Shown here piece by piece: positions 1 to 7,948 of a stretch of DNA of 64,000 nucleotides. Numbering within the stretch: position 1 is the first letter of the stretch; every line of letters starts with the position of its first letter. This stretch comes from Haloglomus litoreum. GTDB lineage: Archaea > Halobacteriota > Halobacteria > Halobacteriales > Haloarculaceae. The stretch covers positions 2,170,001 to 2,234,000 of the forward strand of contig NZ_CP119988.1 of assembly GCF_029338515.1 (NCBI RefSeq), written 5' to 3'. The notes under the pieces are model-generated. The model saw only the letters and a program-made list of their open reading frames with translations. It ran no database searches and was not told the DNA's origin. The position numbers were made by a program, and so were the translations under genes.

Positions 1-1617
1 GACACACCGTCCGACGACGAGCGCGTCGCGGACGGCGGGGCAGAGGCGAGCGATGGGGCGACCCAGGGGACCACGCCCGGGGGTGAGGCGGACCCGCTGG
101 CCGACCTCCGGGCGCGCAAGCGGCGGGCCCGTGGCGAGGACCGGGCCCACCGCCAGCACGACCGCGGGAAACTGACAGCCCGCGAGCGCGTCGACTACCT
201 CCTCGACGAGGACACCTTCCGCGAGATCGACACGCTGGTCGAGCACCGGTCGACCGCGTTCGACCTGGCCGACCGGCACACCCCCGGGGACGCCGTCGTG
301 ACGGGGTTCGGGCAGGTGGACGGACGGCAGGTCGCCATCTACGCCCACGACTTCACGTTCCTCGGCGGCTCGGTCGGGGAGGTGGTCGGCGAGAAGATCG
401 CGGGGGTGATGGACCGAGCCATCGAGACCGGCATCCCCATCGTCGGACTGAACGACTCGGGCGGCGCGCGCATCCAGGAGGGTGTCGACTCGCTGGCCGG
501 TTTCGGGAAGATCTTCGAGCGCGCCACGAGGGCCTCGGGGCTGGTGCCACAGATCTCGGCCATCATGGGCCCCTGCGCGGGCGGGGCGACGTACGCCCCC
601 GCACTCACGGACTTCGTCTACATGGTCGAGGACACCTCCTACGCGTTCATCACCGGTCCGGACATCGTCCGGACGGTGACCGGCGAGGAGGTCACGAAGG
701 AACGGCTCGGCGGTCCCCGCGCCCACGCCGTCGACTCGGGGTTCGCCCACCAGGCCTGCCCGAGCGAGGAGGCCGCGCTCGACGAGATCCACGAACTGCT
801 CTCGTACCTCCCGCAGAACAACATGGAGGACCCGCCGGACGCCCGGCCCGACGACGACCCCGACCGGGAGTGCGATGCTGGCGACATCGTCCCCGCGGCG
901 CCACAGAAACCCTACGACGCCACCGACGTGGTCGCAGAGGTCCTCGACCGGGAGACGTTCTACGAGGTCCACGGCGGCTACGCCACGAACGTCGTCGTCG
1001 GGTTCGGCCGGCTGGACGGCCGGCCGGTCGGGATCGTCGCCAACCAGCCCCGCATCGCCGCGGGCACGCTGGACATCGAGGCCTCGCAGAAGGCCTCCCG
1101 GTTCGTCCGGTTCTGCGACGCGTTCAACCTCCCAATCCTCACGTTCGTCGATGTCCCGGGGTTCCTGCCGGGCACGGACCAGGAGCATCGGGGCATCATC
1201 CGCCACGGCGCCAAGCTCATCTACGCCTACGCCGAGGCGACGGTCCCGCTGCTGACCGTCATCACGCGGAAGGCCTACGGCGGCGCCTACATCGTGATGG
1301 GGTCGTCGGAACTCGGTGCCGATGCCACCTACGCCTGGCCCGGCGCCGAACTCGCCGTGGTCGGTCCCCGTGGGGCCATCGACATCCTCTACCGGGACGA
1401 GCTGGAGGCCGCCGAGGACACCGAAGCTCGACGGGCCGAGCTGGAGGACCGGTTCCGCGAGGAGTTCGCCAACCCGTACGGACCGGCGAAGCACGGCCAC
1501 ATCGACGACGTCATCGAGCCGGGCGAGACGCGCCAGCGGCTCGTGGCGGACCTCCGACTGCTCGAACGCAAGCGCACGGACACACCACCGAAGGACCACG
1601 GCAACATCCCGCTATGA
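1..1617 (+). CDS. pccB: Acyl-CoA carboxylase carboxyltransferase subunit (propionyl/acetyl-CoA type), 5' partial
   Basis: Moves the carboxyl group from carboxybiotin to acyl-CoA, giving methylmalonyl-CoA or malonyl-CoA. The frame is open from the first base, so the true start lies outside the window; 538 codons are visible. Two crotonase-fold halves are recognisable. The N-terminal half has the glycine-rich [12 protein letters not shown] and [16 protein letters not shown] segments. The C-terminal half has [20 protein letters not shown] and [12 protein letters not shown], which form the CoA and biotin oxyanion pockets in this family. The biotin carboxylase/BCCP subunit is not in the window. 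A small PccX-like gene follows directly, which favours propionyl-CoA carboxylase, but substrate choice cannot be read from the sequence. Confidence 0.93.
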   Translation, partial: DTPSDDERVADGGAEASDGATQGTTPGGEADPLADLRARKRRARGEDRAHRQHDRGKLTARERVDYLLDEDTFREIDTLVEHRSTAFDLADRHTPGDAVVTGFGQVDGRQVAIYAHDFTFLGGSVGEVVGEKIAGVMDRAIETGIPIVGLNDSGGARIQEGVDSLAGFGKIFERATRASGLVPQISAIMGPCAGGATYAPALTDFVYMVEDTSYAFITGPDIVRTVTGEEVTKERLGGPRAHAVDSGFAHQACPSEEAALDEIHELLSYLPQNNMEDPPDARPDDDPDRECDAGDIVPAAPQKPYDATDVVAEVLDRETFYEVHGGYATNVVVGFGRLDGRPVGIVANQPRIAAGTLDIEASQKASRFVRFCDAFNLPILTFVDVPGFLPGTDQEHRGIIRHGAKLIYAYAEATVPLLTVITRKAYGGAYIVMGSSELGADATYAWPGAELAVVGPRGAIDILYRDELEAAEDTEARRAELEDRFREEFANPYGPAKHGHIDDVIEPGETRQRLVADLRLLERKRTDTPPKDHGNIPL

Positions 1618-1700
1618 CGCCGCAACGGTTCCAGCAGTCCGGCGACGAACCCGACGACACATCCCACACGTTTACGCCCCCGGCGGACGGCGGGTCGGAC

Positions 1701-1976
1701 ATGGCGCCAGAGTCGGCGGACGAGGGCGGAAGCCTCCCGGTTCCGGGCGGGAGGCTCCTGCTCCCCGATACCGCCAGCGAGGAGGAGGCCGCGGCGCTCG
1801 TTGCGGCGGTCGCCAGCCACCTGCGCGACCAGCAGGCGGCGGCCGCTGAGGACGAGCGCGAGACCGTCGAGCCGTGGGCGTTCGCGGGCCGTGTCGGGAG
1901 CCGGACCCGGGCCGACCTGCCGACCCCCGTCGAGCGCGGCGACGAGTGGAAGATGGCGGCGCGGGTGCGGCGGTAG
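1701..1976 (+). CDS. pccX: Small acyl-CoA carboxylase subunit (PccX-like)
   Basis: A 91-residue acidic protein. A helical middle ([15 protein letters not shown]) is followed by a Trp/Arg-rich tail ([12 protein letters not shown] and WKMAARVRR). This layout fits the small third subunit described for Haloferax propionyl-CoA carboxylase and the epsilon subunits of actinobacterial enzymes. It directly follows the carboxyltransferase. An ATG at 1614 in the same frame overlaps the upstream stop as ATGA and would add 29 residues. I prefer 1701 because the length then matches the family and a TATA-like CGTTTACGCC sits about 30 bases before it. Function is inferred from position and tail; I see no catalytic motif. 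Confidence 0.7.
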   Translation: MAPESADEGGSLPVPGGRLLLPDTASEEEAAALVAAVASHLRDQQAAAAEDERETVEPWAFAGRVGSRTRADLPTPVERGDEWKMAARVRR

Positions 1977-2073
1977 GGCCGTATCTTCCGATAACATCTC
2001 GGGTTGTACGTCTGCTCGCGACGTCCGGTATCAAGGGGGCCGATAGAACGACTGGAGTCGACTCCCTCCGGGG

Positions 2074-2525
2074 TCACGACACCGACGCGCGGTAGCGTCG
2101 GGCCATCCGGTCGAAGAAGACCAGCATCAGGCCCAATGAGGCCACCGTCCCGAGTGCGGTGCGGACGGGCTGTCGACGCAGGGCCGCCCGGAAGTGAGGA
2201 GCTGGACCACGGCGTCGACACCGGTGAGGCCGAGTGCGGCCGGGTCCGAGCGGAGCCCGCGCTCCAGCCAGACCTGCTCCCCGAGGACCACCTGTGTCGC
2301 CCAGGAGGTGTCGGTGTCTGGGGGTGCCGGGAGCCGCAGGCTCCCGACGACGGAGACGAGCACCAGGCCCAGCAAGCGGGGGCTCCGCCGGTAGAGGGCC
2401 AGCACGAGTGCCGGGTACGTGACCCCCAGACCCAGGACGCTCGCCGGACTCGCGTGGCGGCGCCAGAACAGGGTCTCGGCGAGTGTACCGGCGCCCTCAC
2501 GTTCGACAGGGCGGCTGTGGGGCAT
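2074..2525 (-). pseudogene. Frameshifted DUF6653-family membrane protein
   Basis: The start at 2525 follows a TATA-like CACTTATCGG by about 30 bases. The frame reads MPHSRPVEREG, then the characteristic FWRRHASPASVLGLGVTYP and two hydrophobic segments. Near 2191-2200 homology leaves this frame, which runs on into unrelated residues to a stop at 2127. The adjacent frame continues with FRAALRRQPVRTALG and ends VFFDRMARRYRASVS at 2074, the expected C-terminus of the family. The joined length of about 150 residues matches full-length members. This is a single small indel, either a real inactivating mutation or a sequencing error. The family has no established function. Confidence 0.7.
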
Positions 2526-2651
2526 CTCCTGTCTCCACGAGGCCGCTGCCGATAAGTGGGTGTGCCAGGGCGGGGGCCGTGCGAGGGACGCCACCGGGAC
2601 GATGGCCCATCGGGGGCGTAGACCGCCGAAATCGGCGGGTCCCGTCACCAA

Positions 2652-2694
2652 TTAGGCCCACCAAAACATCGTCAATGTTTTAGGAACCCCTAAA
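2652..2694 (+). promoter_or_regulatory. Tandem iron-box-like operators before the iron/glycosyltransferase operon
   Basis: A perfect palindrome TTTAGG-AACC-CCTAAA lies at 2679-2694 and ends 15 bases before the ATG at 2710. A weaker copy, TTAGG-CCCA-CCAAA, lies at 2652-2665, 28 bases upstream centre to centre. The shape (TTAGGNNNNCCTAA) resembles sites reported for haloarchaeal DtxR-family iron regulators (Idr/SirR). Box 2 covers the expected TATA/start-site position, suggesting repression when iron is sufficient. Binding itself is inferred. Confidence 0.6.
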
Positions 2695-2709
2695 CAATGC
2701 GGAGCCAGC

Positions 2710-3930
2710 ATGAGTTCATCTTCAGCCCGGGGCGGTCCCGACACGTGCGTCGTGGTCCCGACCATCCGCGAGCACGAGTGCGTCCGCGACTACGTCGCCA
2801 ACGCCCGCGAGTACGGCCACGACGACCGTCTCTTCTTCGTCCTCGTCACCGAGGACTTCTGCGACGCCGACGCGATGCGCGAGATGCTCGACGACCTGGA
2901 CGTGCCGGGCGCCGTCTTCGACGAGTCCGACCGGCACGAGTGGTACGACGAGCACGGCGTCTCGGACTACGGCCACGTCGTCCCGGCGGCGAGCCACGCC
3001 CAGACCTCCTTCGGCCTGCTGTACATGTGGGCGCACGACTTCGAGTTCGGCTTCTTCATCGACGACGACACCCTCCCCCACGACACGGACTTCTTCGGTG
3101 GGCACTACGACAACCTCTCGTACGAGGGCTCCATCACCGAGGTCCGATCGGCCGACGAGGACCAGCGCTGGGTGAACGTCCTCTACCAGAACTTCGACGA
3201 GCACGGGCTCTACCCGCGCGGCTACCCGTACGCCGCGATGGGCGGTGGCCACGAGACGGAGACGGTCGAGCTGGCACGGGGCGACGTGGTCGCCTCGCAG
3301 GGACTCTGGACCAACGTTCCCGACCTCGACGCCGTTCGCATCCTGATGGACGGCGACCTGCAGGGACAGGCCCAGACCCTGACGGACCGCGAGGACTTCG
3401 GCGAGGACTTCGTCGTCGCGCCGGACCACTACACGACGGTCTGCTCGATGAACCTCGCCTTCCGCCGCGAGGTGATCCCGGCGTTCTACCAGCTCCCGAT
3501 GGACGACAACGAGTGGGACGTGGGGCGCTTCGACGACATCTGGTCGGGCGTCTTCCTCAAGCGCGCGGCCGACATCCTCGGCAAACGCGTGCTGACGGGG
3601 GCGCCGCTGTGCGAGCACAACAAGGCCCCGCGTTCGACGTTCGACGACCTCAACAACGAGGTGCCCGCCCTCGAACTGAACGAGCACGTCTGGCGCGTGG
3701 TCGACGATGCCGGCGCGGACGCGAACACCTTCCGCGGCGCGTTCGACGCGATGGCCGATGCGCTCGCGGAGGGCGAGTTCGAGGAGTGGAACAACGGCGA
3801 GTTCCTCCGATTCGTCGGCGAGCATATGCAGGACTGGCTGGACTGCCTGGACTCGCTGGACGCGGGCCGGCCGGTCCCCGCGAGCACGGGCCGGGCCGTC
3901 GCCGAGACCGGGGGTGAGGCCGATGACTGA
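2710..3930 (+). CDS. GT75/RGP-like glycosyltransferase (alpha-1,4-glucan-protein synthase family)
   Basis: A 406-residue soluble protein of the reversibly-glycosylated-polypeptide family, which bind NDP-sugars and act as mutases or self-glycosylating transferases. The N-terminus VVVPTIREHECVRDYV gives the first nucleotide-binding strand. FGFFIDDDTLP (about residues 118-128) holds the acidic metal-binding DDD motif. No signal peptide or membrane segment is seen, so it is probably cytoplasmic. It is the first gene of the operon, its stop overlaps the binding-protein gene by 8 bases, and iron-box palindromes sit directly before its start. Its role beside an iron importer is unknown; supplying an activated sugar for the membrane glycosyltransferase four genes downstream is one guess. 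Confidence 0.78.
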   Translation: MSSSSARGGPDTCVVVPTIREHECVRDYVANAREYGHDDRLFFVLVTEDFCDADAMREMLDDLDVPGAVFDESDRHEWYDEHGVSDYGHVVPAASHAQTSFGLLYMWAHDFEFGFFIDDDTLPHDTDFFGGHYDNLSYEGSITEVRSADEDQRWVNVLYQNFDEHGLYPRGYPYAAMGGGHETETVELARGDVVASQGLWTNVPDLDAVRILMDGDLQGQAQTLTDREDFGEDFVVAPDHYTTVCSMNLAFRREVIPAFYQLPMDDNEWDVGRFDDIWSGVFLKRAADILGKRVLTGAPLCEHNKAPRSTFDDLNNEVPALELNEHVWRVVDDAGADANTFRGAFDAMADALAEGEFEEWNNGEFLRFVGEHMQDWLDCLDSLDAGRPVPASTGRAVAETGGEADD

Positions 3931-5095
3931 CGACTCGCACACGAGCCGGACCCGTCGGCGGTTCCTCGCCGCGGCGGGGGCCGTCGGCGCGACGGGCCTC
4001 GCGGGCTGTAGCGGCATCCTCGGCGATGGCGGTGACGGCAGCGATGGTGGTGACGGCGGCAGCGGTGGCAACACCCTCGAGGACTTCCGCGGCTCGGGTG
4101 CGAACGTCGGCAGTCGGGGCGAGATCTCCGGAACGCGCATCGATGACCTCCCGGACCTCTCCGGCCAGCTCAACATCTACCTCGGCGGCGGCGAGGGTGG
4201 CCTCTACACGGACCTCCTGAGCCTGCTGAGCCAGCGATACCCGGACTTCGAGCCGAACTTCCGGCTGGAGCCGAGCTCGCAGCTCGCCAGCAAGATCGCC
4301 GAGGAGCAGTCCGGCGGCGGGAGCTTCGCGGACGTGTTCTGGGCGGTCGACGCCGGCTCGCTCGCCAACGTCGCCGCACAGGGCTACACCCGGGCGCTCC
4401 CGGACGACGTCGTCTCGGCGGTTCCCGAGGCGTTCCGCCCCGACAACGCGTGGGTCGGCGTCGCCGGTCGCGCCCGCGCGGTGCCGTACAACACGAACCA
4501 GCTCTCCGAGAGCGACATCCCCGACAAGGTACGTGACTTCCCGGATGCGAGCGCGCTCCGGAACAGCGTCGGCTGGGCCCCGACCTACAGCTCCTTCCAG
4601 GCGTTCGTCACGGCGATGCGGCTCATCCGTGGCGACCAGGCCACGCGACAGTGGATCAACGGAATGCAGGAGGCCGGCGTCTCGGGGTACAACAACGAGT
4701 TCCTCGTCTCCAACGCCGTGGCCGACGGTGAACTGGCAGCCGGCTTCGCCAACCACTACTACGCGCTCCGGGTGAAGGCCGCGCGCCCGAACGCTCCGCT
4801 GGACCTGGCGTTCACGAGCGGCGACGCCGGCGCGCTCATCAACGTCTCCGGGGCCGAGGTGCTGGAGGGCACCGGCAAACCGGAGCTCGCGGAGAACTTC
4901 ATCGCCCACCTGCTCACCGTCGAGGCCCAGGAGTTCTTCGCCACCCGCACGTTCGCCTACCCGATGATCGAGGGCGTGCCGCCGGTCGGCGGCCTCCCGC
5001 GCATCAGTGAACTGAACCCGCCGGACATCGACCTCACCGAACTGGGTGATCTGGAGGGGACCATCGATCTCCTCCGGGACACCGGAGCGCTCTGA
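3923..5095 (+). CDS. Iron(III) ABC transporter substrate-binding lipoprotein
   Basis: A 390-residue exported binding protein of the FbpA/FutA class. The twin-arginine signal RTRRRFLAAAGAVGATGLAGC ends in a lipobox Cys and is followed by a Gly/Asp/Ser linker typical of haloarchaeal lipoproteins. The mature part has the two-lobed periplasmic-binding fold, with a hinge PYNTNQLSESDIPDK, and the tyrosine pair ANHYYALR plus TFAYPM, the kind of Tyr ligands that hold ferric iron in this family. The ATG at 3923 overlaps the preceding stop by 8 bases and the permease follows with a TGATG overlap. Iron as substrate is supported by family and by the operator; other metals are not excluded. Confidence 0.85.
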   Translation: MTDDSHTSRTRRRFLAAAGAVGATGLAGCSGILGDGGDGSDGGDGGSGGNTLEDFRGSGANVGSRGEISGTRIDDLPDLSGQLNIYLGGGEGGLYTDLLSLLSQRYPDFEPNFRLEPSSQLASKIAEEQSGGGSFADVFWAVDAGSLANVAAQGYTRALPDDVVSAVPEAFRPDNAWVGVAGRARAVPYNTNQLSESDIPDKVRDFPDASALRNSVGWAPTYSSFQAFVTAMRLIRGDQATRQWINGMQEAGVSGYNNEFLVSNAVADGELAAGFANHYYALRVKAARPNAPLDLAFTSGDAGALINVSGAEVLEGTGKPELAENFIAHLLTVEAQEFFATRTFAYPMIEGVPPVGGLPRISELNPPDIDLTELGDLEGTIDLLRDTGAL

Positions 5096-6708
5096 TGGGC
5101 GCCCGCGAGGAACTGGCCGCCATCCGTGGGCGGCTCCGGCGCGAGTCCGACGGTGATGGCCTGGGACTGACACTCCTGAGTGCGGCCATCGCCGCGCTGC
5201 TCGTCTCGCCGGTCGCCTGGCTGTTCCTCCGCGTGGCCGACATCCCGACGGCCGAGGCGCTCTCGCTCGTGACCCGCCAGTCGATGGTCGACGTGGTCCT
5301 CAGCAGCGGCCTGCTCGTGGTCGCCGTCACCGTCGGCTCCGTGCTGCTCGGGGTCCCGCTGGCCTTCCTGACGGTCCGTACCGACCTGCCCGCCCGTCGG
5401 TTCTTCACCGTCATCCTCGCGCTGCCGCTGGTCGTTCCCTCCTACATCGGCGCGTTCGCGTTCGTCTCGGCGTTCGGCCCACGCGGCGTGGTGGCCGATG
5501 CGCTCGCCCCGCTGGGCATCGAGCGCCTCCCGGAGACGCCGGGCCTGCCCGGCGCGGCCATCGTCCTGACGCTGTACATCTACCCGTACGTGTTCCTCAC
5601 GACGCGGGCGGCGCTGCTGTCGCTCGATGCCTCACACGTCGAGGCCGCGCGGACGCTGGGCAAGAGCCGGCTCGCCGCCTTCCGCGAGGTGACGTTCCCG
5701 CGCATCGTCCCGGGCATCGCTGCCGGTGCGCTCCTCGTCGCGCTGTACGCCCTGTCGGACTTCGGGACGCCCGCCATCATGGGTGCCGATGTGTTCACCG
5801 CGCAGATCTACGTCGAGTACAACAACTTCGGCGAGAACCGCGCGGCGCTGCTGTCGCTGGAGCTGCTCGCCATCACCACGGTCATCCTCGCCCTGGAGTC
5901 ACGCGTCGGGCGCGACGACGCCAGCGCGTACGCCTCCGGCGGTGGCGGCTCCGCGACCCGCATCCGGCTCGGCGCCTGGCGATGGCTCGCGGCCCTGGGG
6001 TGCCTGGCGGTCGCGGCCCTGGCGCTCGTGCTCCCGGTCGGCATCCTGCTCCTGTGGCTGGTCCGGGGGGGCCCAGGCTACGCCGGCGGCGGGTTCGAGT
6101 TCGAACTCGCGTACGCGCTGAACTCGGTCGGGGTCTCGACCGCGGCCGCGCTGGCCTCGGTGCTGCTGGCGCTGCCGGTCGGCTACGTCGCCGCGCGGCG
6201 CTCCAGCGCCGCCGGGCGGCTCGCCGAGCGCGCCACCTACGTCGGCTACGCGATGCCGGGCGTCGTCCTGGGGCTCGCGCTGGTCTTCTTCGGCGTGAAG
6301 TTCGCGCCGACGCTCTACCAGACGCTCCCGCTGCTCGTGTTCGCCTACGTCGTCCGGTTCCTCCCACAGGCCGTCGGGACCACCTCCTCGTCGGTGCTGC
6401 AGGTCGACCAGCAGCTGGTCGAGGCCGCGCGGGCGCTCGGGGAGTCCCCACGGCGCGCGTTCCGGCGCGTGACGCTCCCGCTCATCTGGCCCGGCGTGCT
6501 GGCGGGGGCCGCGCTGGTCTTCCTGACGACGATGAAGGAGCTGCCGGCGACGCTCATCCTGCGTCCGACAGGTTTTGAAACACTGGTGAGCTACATCTGG
6601 CTGGTACAGGGAGCCGGCTACTACGGCCGGGCCGCGATCCCGGCGCTGACGCTCATCGCGGTCTCGGCCTGCTCGATGGCCGTCATCCTGGCTCAGGAGC
6701 GACGCTGA
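5095..6708 (+). CDS. Iron(III) ABC transporter permease (fused, FbpB type)
   Basis: A 537-residue integral membrane protein with two consecutive BPD_transp_1 domains, as in FbpB/FutB. Each half carries a coupling-helix EAA motif facing the ATPase: EAARTLGKSRLAAFREVTFP near residue 185 and EAARALGESPRRAFRRVTLP near residue 443. About 12 hydrophobic segments are visible. The start codon overlaps the binding-protein stop (TGATG) and the ATPase gene begins 1 base after the stop, so the three subunits are co-transcribed. It forms the membrane channel through which ferric ion passes. Confidence 0.9.
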   Translation: MGAREELAAIRGRLRRESDGDGLGLTLLSAAIAALLVSPVAWLFLRVADIPTAEALSLVTRQSMVDVVLSSGLLVVAVTVGSVLLGVPLAFLTVRTDLPARRFFTVILALPLVVPSYIGAFAFVSAFGPRGVVADALAPLGIERLPETPGLPGAAIVLTLYIYPYVFLTTRAALLSLDASHVEAARTLGKSRLAAFREVTFPRIVPGIAAGALLVALYALSDFGTPAIMGADVFTAQIYVEYNNFGENRAALLSLELLAITTVILALESRVGRDDASAYASGGGGSATRIRLGAWRWLAALGCLAVAALALVLPVGILLLWLVRGGPGYAGGGFEFELAYALNSVGVSTAAALASVLLALPVGYVAARRSSAAGRLAERATYVGYAMPGVVLGLALVFFGVKFAPTLYQTLPLLVFAYVVRFLPQAVGTTSSSVLQVDQQLVEAARALGESPRRAFRRVTLPLIWPGVLAGAALVFLTTMKELPATLILRPTGFETLVSYIWLVQGAGYYGRAAIPALTLIAVSACSMAVILAQERR

Positions 6709-6709
6709 C

Positions 6710-7942
6710 ATGGCACGACAGGATCCCACGACGGACGCCGGCGCGGACGGCCGCGACGAGGTCGAACAGCAGCTGGACCGCACCCGCGCGGACCCCGCAC
6801 TCGACGGTGATGTCGGCTGGTCCGTCGAGGGCGAGGGCGAGGGGGACACCGTTCTCGAACTGGACGGCGTCACGAAGCGCTTCGGTGCCACCACGGCCGT
6901 CGACGACGTCTCGATGACCGTCGCCGAGGGCGAGCTACTGACGCTGCTCGGGCCGTCGGGCTGCGGGAAGACGACGACGCTCCGGCTACTCGCAGGGCTC
7001 GAACGCCCCGACGAGGGCGTCATCCGGTTGAACGGCGAGCCCGTCGCGGTCGGTGCGGGCGACGGCGATGCCGCAGCCGAACCCGGGGACGTCGACGGCG
7101 GCGGGTTCCTCCCGCCCGAGGAGCGCGACGTGGGGCTCGTCTTCCAGGACTTCGCGCTGTTCCCGCACCTCTCGGTCGCGGAGAACGTCGCCTTCGGGCT
7201 CGACGGCGACGCCGACGAGAACGCCGACCGGGTGTCCGAACTGCTCGATCTCGTGGACCTGCCGGATTACGAGGACCGCCGGCCGTCCGAGCTCTCGGGC
7301 GGGGAGCGCCAGCGGGTCGCGCTCGCGCGCTCGCTCGCGCCCGAGCCGGCCGTCCTGCTGCTCGACGAGCCGTTCTCGAACCTCGACGTCCGGCTCCGGG
7401 TGGCGATGCGCGAGGAGGTTCGCGACATCCTCAAGCGCGCGGGCGTCACCGCCGTCTCGGTCACCCACGACCAGGAGGAGGCCCTCTCCATCTCCGACCG
7501 CGTGGCCGTGATGAACGGGGGCCACGTCGCACAGATCGGCAGCCCCGAGGGGCTGTTCCAGCACCCCGAGTCCCGCTTCGTCGCGAGCTTCCTCGGGCAG
7601 GCCTCCTTCGTCGACGCCGAGGTCCGCCCGGACTGCATCGAGACGGGACTGGGCTGTGTCGACGCCGCGGACCTGGCCGGCCCCATCGACGCATACGACG
7701 GGACCCACATCCAGATCCTCGTGCGGCCGGACGACCTCAGCGCGACGCCGGCCCCCGAGGAGGAGGCCGACGGCCGCATCGTCCGCCGGCAGTACAACGG
7801 CCCCACGTTCGTCTATCGGGTCGAACTGGCGACCGGTGACGTCGTCCACTGCATGCACAACCACGTCGAGGAGTTCGAGGTCGGGCAGCCGGTCACGGTC
7901 GACCTGACGGCCGACCACGAACTCGCCTGGTATCCGCCCTGA
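6710..7942 (+). CDS. Iron(III) ABC transporter ATP-binding protein
   Basis: A 410-residue ATPase with Walker A GPSGCGKTTTL, Q-loop VFQDFALF, signature LSGGERQRVALARSLA, Walker B VLLLDEPFSNLD and switch VTHDQEEAL. The C-terminal third is a TOBE-like regulatory domain, as in FbpC/PotA. Two features are unusual. An acidic extension of about 45 residues precedes the ABC domain. An insertion of about 20 Gly/Asp/Ala residues sits between beta strands after the Walker A helix (VGAGDGDAAAEPGDVDGGG). It energises import through the permease immediately upstream. Confidence 0.9.
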   Translation: MARQDPTTDAGADGRDEVEQQLDRTRADPALDGDVGWSVEGEGEGDTVLELDGVTKRFGATTAVDDVSMTVAEGELLTLLGPSGCGKTTTLRLLAGLERPDEGVIRLNGEPVAVGAGDGDAAAEPGDVDGGGFLPPEERDVGLVFQDFALFPHLSVAENVAFGLDGDADENADRVSELLDLVDLPDYEDRRPSELSGGERQRVALARSLAPEPAVLLLDEPFSNLDVRLRVAMREEVRDILKRAGVTAVSVTHDQEEALSISDRVAVMNGGHVAQIGSPEGLFQHPESRFVASFLGQASFVDAEVRPDCIETGLGCVDAADLAGPIDAYDGTHIQILVRPDDLSATPAPEEEADGRIVRRQYNGPTFVYRVELATGDVVHCMHNHVEEFEVGQPVTVDLTADHELAWYPP

Positions 7943-7948
7943 CCGACC

